Of a DNA stretch of 64,000 nucleotides, positions 53,891-64,000 are shown piece after piece. Position numbers and translations under genes: made by a program. The stretch's first letter is position 1. Every line of letters begins with the position of its first letter. The stretch lies in contig OX393577.1 of assembly GCA_947652605.1 (NCBI GenBank), positions 66,674,108 through 66,738,107 of the forward strand. The letters run 5' to 3'. Below the pieces are notes generated by a model. It was not told the DNA's origin and made no database searches. It worked only from the letters and a program-made list of their open reading frames with translations. The stretch comes from Elmis aenea (lineage: Eukaryota > Arthropoda > Insecta > Coleoptera > Elmidae).

Positions 53891-56800
53891 GGACATGGAC
53901 CTATCCTTATATGCGGTATATATCGCAAAAGAGGTACCGACGCTTGGGCGTCTTTTGCTAAAATTGACAAAAAAGGCTTCGACTATCTTAGCTAAACATG
54001 CCCAGATACTTTTAGAACCATGACTTTCACAAATAATTTTCCAGTTATTGTATCTTAACCCGGGTGTTATACACTGTCCTTCCACCAATAAATTTTCCGG
54101 TTATTTTATTTGACTTATACCCCCTGTAGACGTTTTGGGGGTCCATGGACCCCTGGATTAGAACCCCTGCTCTATTAAGTCAAAAATCTTATTACTTTTG
54201 GACATAACTCTTTCAGTAGACTTAATTTTTGGCGTTTGAAATACCAGAGTGCGGTGTTACCATAAATCTAAAATAAATTTAAATAAAAATTGAAGCTTTT
54301 ATTATGACGCCTACTCTAATACTAATAATGTAAAATTTCTTTGATAGATGAATATTAGGAGTCTTTAAATAAAACATTTATCTTTTAGAGAAAAACCAAT
54401 AGACAGCGTTTAAATGTCAAAAAGTAATACTCCAATTATTGACTTAATAAACACCTAATTAACTAAAAATGTAGTTAATCATATTTTGCAGATTCTTTGC
54501 AAAGAAATGTCAAACCTATACTTTTATAGGACTTTTTCGGTTATTGCTATTCCTGATTCTATACCTAAACGTCTTTAATTTTCATGTGTGTTTGTATTTT
54601 TTTTAAACATATTTATCTTTTTCTAAGTAAACTTAATTTAAAATTACTTTTCTTTACTACTTATTTTCTTATTAATTTAATTTAAAGACTCGCGTCTTTT
54701 CATCATTTGTATGCTTATTTATTTGATTTTTATGAAGCTAATTCATATTAATAAATTAGTCACTCAAATAATCAACGAGTTTATGTTATATTTATATTTC
54801 GTTTGGCTTAATAAATCATTTGCACTTCTAGAAAATTATAAGAAAATAGTTCTTCTCTTAGATACAGCAAAGATATCAATAAGTTATTAAATATGTTTAA
54901 CAATTAAATCGCAAGAAACCGACAATAGGCCATTTCATATAAAAGAAATATCTCACTTCTAGAAATACACTATTACAACTTAAAGGTTGGGAAAACCCTA
55001 GTTCCACTTAAATTACACCAACGTTATATTTTTAAACACAATACCCAGTATATTATTACATTTTCTGGATGTACGAGATTCATTTTATGTAACTTCTATC
55101 AAGAGTCAATTTAGCAATTTAGCTAAATTGCAGGGTTTTCAATGTATTTGCAATAATTTAAGACAGTTTTGAATACCAGGCACCTCCACCAAAATAATTT
55201 TATATAAGAAACAATAAATAAAAATTATTTCTCCAATTATAACGGAGTTTCTAAGGTAAGCCGTATAGTGTTTTAAACGGCATTACAAAAGCTACTGTAT
55301 AAATTCTTCTAAATAGTTTTAAAACAAATAGAACGTTCACAAATGAGACCTATTTTTTTTCCATTTTATTTCTTCGTCGCTTCATTTTGTGCTGTTTCTA
55401 CTGAGTAAGTAGCGCACGAATCTGCTAAATTGTTTAATAATTACAGCTTAAGAACAACAGAATAAAGAAGGTCGCGACATATAAAATTGTCTTTTTTTTT
55501 TAAATAGTGAAGCTACTTAAATGTTTAACCTATTTTTTATCAGGACGTGTTATATTTATTTAAAAAAATACGATATTTGTTTCGTGGAGGAAAACGCCGG
55601 CTTTCACGTGCGCGTTGAAGTCATACACGTCTCGCTCATACATCATGAAATAAATATTCAGTAGCTCTAGGACTATAAAAGTGAATAAAGGACGGGGCAA
55701 TCCCAAATACTGAAAAAACAGTTTTTTATACGTTCAGAGAGGCAGAAATAAAACGCTATCTACGTTTCTTTAACCAACTACAAAAAAGCTTTTAAAATAC
55801 CAAACTTCGATCCTGCGAGCACTAAAGCCTAGTGGAAAAGAATGTTATCAAAATACTTACAGCGTGATACACTAATGAGGGATAGATTATTTTTATGAGA
55901 TAGGATAGAATGTATGGCATTTACAGGCCTATGGGGAACAGTTTTCCCGAATTTTATCGTAAAATATTTTGATGAAACCGTGTTCCTTCAGGTTAAAAAT
56001 GTCACTGTTATTTAACAGAATGACCATTTTCATTGTGACATTTCATTATTATGGCTGGGTATATTACATTTACTGTCATTCTGTATATTATTTGACATGA
56101 CCAACCAGTTTTCTCTCTTGATTTTTTGTTTCCACCTGCCACGTCTTTAAGTGGCCCTTCATATACTTATTTTGTTTCTAAAACTATCACCAAATCATCT
56201 GCTGATCATGAGTTTACTAAATAAAATTGAATGTAAATATAAGTTTTAATACATCAAGCGCATTAATTAAAATGCTAGTTAGTTTTGAACGAACATGTAA
56301 TAGATGTGTTTGCGAATTAATTATTAAAGCCAATTAATATTTGTCTACCGGTTCAAATAACGGCATAAAGGGGAATTCGATCCCTCTAACAATTTCGCCG
56401 GTGAATTAGACCTTACAGTGTAGTTTGATTATTCACAACACCGCTACAGCGTCAATCACTTGTAGTTAGATCACTGCATGGATTGTACCCAGTAAAGATC
56501 GGACTATGACAGTTCAGATAACTTGGAAGTGCTCTGGTCTGGGCTAGTTAATAAAGTAATAACGCACCTTGGGGAACTAAACTACGACCTTTAGTGCTCG
56601 CTCGACGGTGACATACAAAGCAATTCATGACTCGACGTAGCATACGAAACAATTGCTAAACGTCGAGGTATTTTTAAAGAGGATGTTGCATAAATGAAAC
56701 TAGTGCAAATTGAAAAATGCATGCAATGTGATTTGCAACAATCAACCAACGCATAGCTACTAAAACTGATAGACAGACAAAAAAGAAACAGACAGACAGG

Positions 56801-57054
56801 TCACATTATATGGAAAACATCTAAATGCACAAGTTGTGGCCATTTTTAAGGACAAGTTTAAGAAAATAACTTTTTTAACATTCCAAATTGCAAACTACAC
56901 TGAAATATAATTTAAACACTTAACATATAATTTTTGAAACAGACAGAGCTTAGGGTATATGGCGAAATGTTTTTCAGAATATTAAAATGCATAAAATATG
57001 GCATAAAATTAAGTCTTTACTATAAAAAATGTCAAAAAGTCGTAGGGAAAGGAT
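53891..57054. other. Long AT-rich stretch with a primer-binding-site-like motif
   Basis: After the repeat flank (to about 54140) I recognise no gene. AGGCACCTCCACCAAA at 55178-55193 is the minus-strand primer-binding-site-like motif. A CpG-rich patch at 55580-55650 is open on the minus strand but unsupported. ATTCGATCCC near 56375 is only a chance T-arm resemblance. Confidence 0.4.
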
Positions 57055-57365
57055 AAAATTATAACTTGCTTACAAAAAACGTCCTGTATAATATTTTCAA
57101 AATGTAGCTAGTGCAAATTGTCAATTAATTTATTGTCAATGTAAATTTCAAACGAATTTTTACTGTTGTTTTAATTAAGTTATGACATATTTTTAAAGTG
57201 CTGTATCGCTCAAAATTTTCATAAAAATGTAAATTTTACTAAAAAGCTTAACATTAGAGTCTATAGTTTAGTTAGACCCACATAACCTCAAAAAATTTTT
57301 TGAATAAATTTAAATAGGAACTGAAAAACATAAAATTAGACAGGGTTTTGTTTAAATTTTTCAGT
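57055..57365. mobile_element. Decayed fragment of the TACAGGG cassette-bearing family
   Basis: ACGTCCTGTATAATATTTTC, AAATGTAGCTAGTGCAAATT and AATTTATTGTCAATGTAAAT follow the core of 14819-15057 (TGTAGCTAGTGCAAAGTG, CTATTGTCAATCTAAATT), continuing to AACATAAAATTAGACAGGGT. Divergence is higher than between the 14.6-kb and 45-kb copies, so this is an older insertion. Confidence 0.7.
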
Positions 57366-60300
57366 TTTAAGTCTAAATCCGTTTCCGGTTGAATCTGAAG
57401 CCTCTTGCAACGTCAATATTATCATCAAATCCGGAATATATGATAACGCTTAGATACCAAATTTCATTCTAATATCTGCAATAGTATTCTAGATATCTGT
57501 GTTTCCAAACTTTTGCGCAACACGGTGTAGTAAAAAAAAATACATGCATTGGTTCTCAAGCAAACAAAACGAAAGATGTATTTTAAATTCCCTTAAACGT
57601 AGTTTTGTATTTGGCGAAGTTAATATTCATAAATGTGTCTATAATTGACTTCAAATTTTAATTTTGACTGTTCCAAATTTCTTTGACCAAAATTTGCTGA
57701 AATTATTAATCTAAAGATATTTCAGTTCATTAGTTAGAACTGAAAAACATTTTGTAGTACAAAAGTTATGCGTTAGTGATTTAAAGAGACTATTCTACTT
57801 TATTGTTGTAAAATCTATGTTTTTAAAAATCCATTAAGCATACAAAACTCTTTCATTCATGCTTAGTTTCGTTGATGTGTTTTTATGTTATTTTTTTGTA
57901 GACAATCACTGCGTTTAAAATCCTTAGTTACGGCTCTCGCAAAAATCAATTTAAGTTCGAGGAATTATTACGAGCTTCAACGTTCTGCTTTTTCTTGTCT
58001 CGTGAAACCCAAGTTACTAGACTCTGTATTACATTTGTAGGAACTAGGAAGTGAATGAAAGAACTTCGGTTATGAATGGGATAAACAATATCTTTGATAG
58101 GGCCATAAAATGACGTAAAAATTTATCGCTTCCAATAGAGCAATAAGACGATTCGAAAACTTAATTTATTGAACGAGATATTGGGCCATAAAACGATAAA
58201 AATTCAAAGTTATTCCATATATATTTACTATAAGATTTACTTTTCGTCACTCTAAAATCGATTATTGGTTATGCGCGAAGGTTTTGTAGAGGTGTAGATG
58301 TGCGTTTTTAGTGTTCTCTGGCCCTTCAACCGATATAGTTAACCTAATAAGAGCATTTTCATAACCCTAGAAAATTGAAATAACGTTCGTTTAAATACGC
58401 ACACAAATTATTTGAAAATATTGATAATTTTCAGCACTTGGTAACTAAATACCGTTATGATTTTGTTAAAACTTCAGAGGCAATAACCAATACAAGCTTG
58501 GAACACAATTATTACACCGAAAGTATAGCAGATGGCGTAAAATATGCACACGCAGCGATAATTTTAAACAAATCCGTATGAAATTGTGTTTTAAACTACA
58601 CAGAACTTTTTTGTTTTTACTCTAATTCTGCTCCGAAGCTATTGATCAACCGTTTTGCGCTACATAACAGTTCCGAATTTGAAACGAATCCGATAAAATC
58701 GCAAGAATTTATTGCCATACAATTTATTTGTAGCGATATTGTTCATTAAACTGCAACAATGTTTCATTTTATAAAATAATGCAAGGCGAATATAATATTT
58801 GTAGCTGTGCTTGCAGTTTTATATTAACAATAAATGTGTCTTTCGTTCTCAAATGTGAATTAAAAATACTTATCTATTAATAAAAAACGAATCCTAACTA
58901 GTTTTCTTGCTTCTCTCGTTTCGCCAGTAGATAATTTTCTTTATTATTTATTATTTCCAACGAGGTTGATCTAGTTGATTTAGTCAAGGTGATTTTTTAA
59001 TTTTTAAAATAACTTTGTTGCATTTGTGTCTAAATAGTACAATCCTCTATACAGTGTGGGCCACTTTTTAGTAGCAGGACTTTAACAGTCGATAGAAAGT
59101 TTTATTTTAAAGCGAATATTCCTTATCAATATGGGTCCAAAAACGCTTCATTTCAAAGATACAGGGTGTTGAAATTTTCGAAAAAATAACGATACATTTT
59201 CGTGTACATAATTTATTTGTCTTTAAAAAATAATGAAGGTGTATTATGTCTAAAACTAATATTTTAAATAAAGCGTTGCAAAAAAGAACCGGGTAAAATT
59301 TGAACTAGCCTCGTATATCAGAGTGAAGCTTATTATTAGCTCATTAATTAAACGTTTCTGTATTTTAAAACAAAACAACGAAACGATATCTATTAGAAAT
59401 AATAAAAGTTTAAAAAATCGCCAAAACTTTTGCAGTGAGCTTTTTATATATTCGCCATTTTGTCTCGTTTTTCAATCCCTTTTTTTACTGCATACACTTT
59501 GTCTTAATGCAAAACTTGCAGTGTTCATCGCACTATCAGTTGAGTAACTCCAAATTACGCGGAGGAGGTGTCATTTACTCAAAGAAAAATCCTATTGAAC
59601 CGTGAAAGACGTTCGCCAAATTCCGCCTTTAACTGCTCTCACAAAACCAACACTTGTGCACTCTGTAATCTTCATTGAGTAGCAGACACAAATCTCGTTC
59701 GCTTTTATGTAGCCATTCTGCTCACTAATTACTTGGGTAATCTTTGTAGATTTAGTCTAAGTTGGTGTTAATATTCGAGTATATTTAAGTTTTGTCTGAG
59801 AGAAACAGGCAGCAAGACACAGTCTCGTCATGTAGCAGCTTTGTGTGTTTATCAAAATTCAAATATAAATGCAAATGGTGGCTTATCACTGCTGTTATCA
59901 ACGTTCTTGATAATCACGCCCCGAATCTGTGAACAATGTCCCGGCCGCTTATAACCTAATTTACCTGTGCCTAACTGAATAAACATGTAAATTTCGACCT
60001 TAGTAATATTGTTTGTCAGCCCAGAACTCGCCAGAATTATCAGATTCCATCATCTTGGATGCCGCTCGAGAAATACTGGTGTTTATCCATCTCCAATCTT
60101 CAAGCCCAACTTTTGCTACGGTTATCAATATTATGGGCAAAAAACAAAAGACAAGTTAATCCGTACATACATCCAAAACAATATTTAAATGCAAAAAAAA
60201 TGGTTTTAAAGCAAAAACAGATATATGATAGGTACTATTAATTTATAAACATACAACCAAAAACCTTCTTTCAGCTAAAATTAGATTGCGCAGGGGGACT

Positions 60301-60855
60301 GTATAGAAAATAATATAGTTATTGGGTTAAGCAGTGTTGTGTATTTTTTAAAAATAAAGTCTTAGTTAAATTTGATCGTTTCTCATAAATTTTAAACTTT
60401 TTAAATTGGTACACTTGCCCTGTAATAATTCTTTTTCAATTCCTATTTGATTTTCACGCTCTTATCCTGAGGTCCTGAGTTGTTTCATGAAATTTTTTAG
60501 CCAGATATGCGGACGTGGGTAACCACAAAATGCTCACCTAATTTTATTGCCAGGTACCAGGTCCAAGCAATGCATTTTAAGCACCTATTTTAGGGTCGGC
60601 GCAAAAAATTTTTAATTTCTATTCCCTCTGGCAACCCCTAACCTCATCGTTTCTAATAAGATAAGTCGTACATGTACCGGAAGGCCATTACGAGAGTTAT
60701 AAGAGATTTAGTGACACACAATGCAAAATCGATGCGTACCTTCTGCTAAGCCACTGTGGTTGACAAAGGGCAAGTGCTTTTGAAGAAATTTAGCACGTGG
60801 TGCTTAAAGACAATAATGTTTAGATTTTGTAGACTGTTGAAAAATAATTACTATA
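57366..60855. other. Long AT-rich stretch
   Basis: No gene recognised. TATACAGTGTGGGCC near 59048 and GATACAGGGTGTTGAAATTT near 59158 look like unpaired ends of the TACAGGG type. Confidence 0.45.
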
Positions 60856-60917
60856 TTTATAAGTATATATAACAGTATAATTTAACATACATATTACGAC
60901 AGAACTTATACAACAAC

Positions 60918-61590
60918 CTTATACTACACAACAAATTAGGCACAGTGTGTTTTGCCATGAGAAGGCTGAGTCGCGTTGTTAATAAAAGTACTATGTTGAC
61001 TATGTACCATGGGAATTTTAATAGCATTATAACATATGGTATAATCTTCTGGGGCGCTTCGCGTTGCCACAATGTTTTTTTATTGCAAAAACGTGTCGTT
61101 AGAACAATGCAAAATCTGAGGAGTTCGGAGACATGTCGCGGTCATTTTGTCAACTTGGGAATTATGACAGTTCCATCTGTATACATCTATAAGTGCCTTA
61201 TTTTCTTTAGAAAAAATATTAATTATTTTGTAAACAAATCAACAGCAACTTACCACAAATATTCATTAAGATCGAATGATTTGCGGGTACCTGTACATTG
61301 TACCTCTTTGTATGAGAAGGGTTGTTTTTATAATTGCATTAAATTTTATAATAAACTAAAACTTGATATTAAAGCAATTGAACATTTAAAATTGTTTAAG
61401 AAAAAATTAAAAAGGTAAACTGCGCGAGTTTTACTCAATTGAAGAGTTCATTTTTTTAATTTGTATTTATGTATACTGCATTGTGCATTCTGAATTTTTG
61501 TATTTTGTATTTTACTTAGGACTTTTCACAAACTATTGTCAACTATGTAGTCAATTGTGAAAAAACTATTACTATTATTATAATTATATT
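60918..61590 (+). pseudogene. CR1/Jockey-type LINE 3' end with intact C-terminal frame
   Basis: From NKLGTVCFAMRRLSRVVN the frame runs uninterrupted through FNSIITYGIIFWGASRCHNV, LQKRVVRTMQNLRSSETCRG, FVNLGIMTVPSVYIYKCL, YSLRSNDLRVPVHCTSLYEK and FYNKLKLDIKAIEHLKLFKK to a stop at 61418. These are the post-RT segments (ALRRL, YGIxxWG, LQKRAIR, LGIxTxPSxYIxE, TRxxxxLxxPxxRT, YNxLPxxIK, FK) of a LINE common in insects. The RT domain is missing, so it is 5'-truncated. The short 3' UTR ends in an ATTATTATT-like tail near 61590. The lack of stops suggests a relatively young copy. Confidence 0.88.
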
Positions 61591-61719
61591 TACAAAATTT
61601 TGTTATTATAAAGAGCTTATTTATTTATTGCTCAAATTTTATATTTATAATTGACGATTGCATTGCTTTCGACAAGTTTAAAAATGAATGATAAAGTAGT
61701 TCGTTTAAATCCCAATTTA

Positions 61720-61978
61720 AAATTGTTTATTAATAAATTGAAAATTTATCTAATACAGCGTGAGTTTCACTTGATTGAAGAGTTTTTCTTTTTTCTAGAA
61801 AACTAGGATTTTGTTGTATCTAAATGTATTATCTAATTGTATTTGTATTTGTATATTACATTTGCATTGTATTCTGTATTTTTTGTATTTATAACTTTTC
61901 ATAAACTATTTGTACAAATTTATGTACCTAGTCAATGTGAATAAAATTATTATTATTATTATTATTATTATTATAATT
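61720..61978 (+). pseudogene. Second, shorter LINE 3' end with (ATT)n tail
   Basis: It begins AAATTGTTTATTAATAAATTG, equivalent to the KLFKKKLKR end of the preceding copy. It then follows the same 3' UTR (GAGTTTCACTTGATTGAAGA, TTGTATTTGTATTT, ACTTTTCA) and finishes in about nine ATT repeats at 61947-61974. Only the last 260 bp are present. The ATT microsatellite is the usual 3' tail of this LINE group. Confidence 0.8.
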
Positions 61979-62489
61979 TTTCTTTAACACTTGCCAGGCT
62001 GCTAAATAAATTATATTAATGATGTATTTCGGAGAACACACCAAGCTAAGTTTTACATTGTAAATTATAATATATAGAAATAACGTAGAGTGTTACGTTT
62101 TTATTAATAAAGTCGGAATTGATTCTGTAGCTGCACATAAAATAATTATCAGGTAAAATTTGCGTAACCGGAAAAGCCCCTACGATGAAACGAGATTGCT
62201 TCGGTATAATCAATATTAATTTGTGATCAGATAATTGCAAAATACAAATCAAATTTCAGTGTATGCCGATTTTCCGGATGTAAGTTACTTACATCTAATA
62301 GCGCCTTCGAGACATATGTCTCAATAAAATTAGTTATAAATTGGCATTAGTCGAGCCATTACTTCCCAATCACAACTAAATTACACATAAAACTTACTTT
62401 ATTTTAGAAATATTAATGATTTTTACAAAAACATTCTTCCTAAAAAACGCGAATTTTAATTAAACTTTTTGTACTCATTCAAATTTGTC
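61979..62489. other. Non-coding spacer
   Basis: AT-rich spacer between LINE copies; nothing recognised. Confidence 0.45.
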
Positions 62490-63556
62490 TGTTCTGCAGT
62501 TTTCTTAGACGTTGCTGCAGCCTTCGATAAAGTATGGCACAAAGGACTGATACATAAAATTAACAAAACGCTTTCTAAGCAATACGTACCTACATATCTA
62601 AACATTATACATCTCTGATAGACTCTACAGAATAAAACAAGAAGATGAATATTCCGACTTGAAGGAGATAAAAGCAGGCGTACCACAGGGTAGCGTTCTT
62701 GGTCCTGTCCTTTATCTGTTATACACTAGTGATATTACCAGTACTGGAAGAAGTTACTGTAACCTCATTTGCACTGTACTACTTGCAGTAGGTAAAGATC
62801 AGGAAACATCCACTAGAGAGTTGCAAACAGCCAGTAACGTATTGCTCAACTGGACCAAACTTTGGAAAGTTAAGCTTAACGAGCTTAAGTCCATCCATGT
62901 CAATTTAACAAATAAAAGGATAACAGATCCACTGCTACTTAATATAATTGGGACTATAATGCCATACGAAAATCAAAATTGCGATGGAAAGAACGTTTAA
63001 AAAAAAACCAAACTTAATCCAAAATACAGACAGTACTTCTGGCTTCTTGGAAGATATTCAAAATTATCATTATATAATAAAATTCTAAAATACAAACAGG
63101 TCCTGAAACGGGTGTGGCTTTACGGTATTCAACTTTGGGGTTGCACCAAAGATAGCAATATTATATCTATTCAGACTTTCCAAAACAAAGTGCTACGTAA
63201 TATGGTAAACGCTCCATGGTACGTCCGCAACAGTGATCTTCATCGAGATCTTGGTATACCAATGGTTAAGGAAGAAAATAAAAGGTTTGCTGGTGAACAC
63301 GAAGCCAGACTCCACCATCATGAGAATGCAGAAGCTCTTCAACTGCTGGACAACCAACATCTTCCTCGAAGATTGAAGAGGACCAAGCCCTTTGAACTCG
63401 TGTAGTGTGTTTTGTGTAAAAAGCGCGAGTGAGAGTGCATACAATATAGTCGGAACAATCTAGAAGACATCAATGGATATACTCTAGTCGTTAAGTATTT
63501 AATTTATTAGAAAAAAATTGATGGTTGGCCTATTAGACCAGTATTAATAACTCAAA
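62490..63556 (+). pseudogene. Jockey-type LINE fragment, copy 2, RT palm to 3' UTR
   Basis: It starts with AVFLDVAAAFDKVWHKGLIH (RT block with the first catalytic aspartate), then after a frameshift YRIKQEDEYSDLKEIKAGVP and QGSVLGPVLYLLYTSDI. The expected YADD box is replaced by CTVLLAVG. Then come LNWTKLWKVKLNELKSIHVN, a deletion around ENQ/NCDGKN, and VWLYGIQLWGCTKDSN through VNAPWYVRNSDLHRDLGIPM to KRTKPFELV* at 63404. It overlaps copy 1 (31190-31935) with only scattered differences, including the 3' UTR. Loss of YADD and frameshifts make it inactive. Confidence 0.92.
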
Positions 63557-64000
63557 CACCATAGGTGTTATGAAAAAAAAAATCAAATTTTATTGTAGTC
63601 GAAAAACATATTTTTGTTAAAAACGGCCTGTATTAATTTTCCATTTTAAAGGCAAAACTTTATATTGCTAATTTAGATCTAAAATAATTTGGCTTGCAAA
63701 CTTTGGAAGCTTTCATTGTTAAGAGTACGATATAATTCAAAATTCAATTAACGAAATTATATCAATTTTGTTAACCGATTTTTTAAGAGCACAAAGAAAG
63801 ATTGTTTCAAAACGGGAAAACTTGAAGTCGTCGGAACCAGCTTGATTTCCCCACATTTTAATTAAAAGTCAATATTTGCTTTCGCCTTAATTTATTTCCG
63901 CAGTGCATGTCAATGCACTTTGACATGGAACGTCGTTTTTTTTCTGCGCTTCGTCTTGTTTCCAACTCTAATGCAAATCTAACGTTTTCGGTTCTAGACT
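63557..64000. other. AT-rich end of window
   Basis: AACACCATAGGTGTTATG at 63555 is a short palindrome just after the Jockey 3' end. Nothing else recognised. Confidence 0.45.

Noticed and set aside
53618..54088. 156-codon minus-strand open frame
   Set aside because: It runs through the 147-bp tandem array; the protein simply repeats with the DNA unit and has no recognisable domain.
56340..56420. tRNA-like T-arm (ATTCGATCCC)
   Set aside because: No acceptor, D or anticodon stem can be formed around it.

Overview
This window looks like intronic or intergenic DNA from an AT-rich, transposon-rich insect genome. I see no bacterial operon, CRISPR array, rRNA or convincing tRNA. The insect assignment is inference. 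It rests on mariner-type D,D34D transposases, Jockey-type and RTE/R1-like non-LTR retrotransposon tails, TTAA-flanked piggyBac-like miniature elements, and one spliced exon of a neuronal immunoglobulin-superfamily protein of the lachesin/klingon/CG7166 type (minus strand, 11876-11973). A possible 5' signal-peptide exon for a secreted or membrane protein lies on the same strand at 36410-36569. Its donor phase matches the Ig exon, but no intervening exons were recognised. Every other protein-like segment I can recognise is a transposon remnant, nearly all of them broken.

Layout. 0-9 kb: a TA-flanked palindromic element (159-966), two LINE remnants meeting tail to tail (2.77-4.0 kb), a recent 145-bp tandem duplication (6.3-6.6 kb) and a second palindromic element (8155-8780). 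9-16 kb: a decayed LINE, a piggyBac-like MITE, the Ig exon, a hAT MITE with an 8-bp duplication, a mariner-like MITE carrying a 156-bp TTAA MITE, and a cassette-bearing palindromic element. 16-24 kb: two LINE tails, then a nest in which a second copy of the TTAA MITE sits inside a TACAGGG element bracketed by inverted repeats. 25-36 kb: LINE and Jockey pieces, a foldback repeat and a broken mariner. 36-45 kb: a GC-rich possible promoter/first exon, an internally deleted mariner, and a block of serial hairpins around a small ORF resembling the start of a tyrosine recombinase. 45-54 kb: a 1.8-kb composite inverted repeat, a 0.93-kb palindromic element, a foldback element with minisatellite arms, a Tc1/mariner transposase end cut by a TTAA element, and a 147-bp tandem array. 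54-64 kb: mostly featureless AT-rich DNA, then CR1/Jockey-type LINE 3' ends.

There is no multi-gene pathway here. What connects the parts is the transposons: families recur in the window, so paralogous copies serve as internal controls. They give empty sites for the TTAA MITE at two independent loci. They also show that one TACAGGG-ended family carries small interchangeable inverted cassettes within its arms. Those cassettes, together with the hairpin-rich block at 42.5-44.35 kb, are the best candidates for something undescribed.
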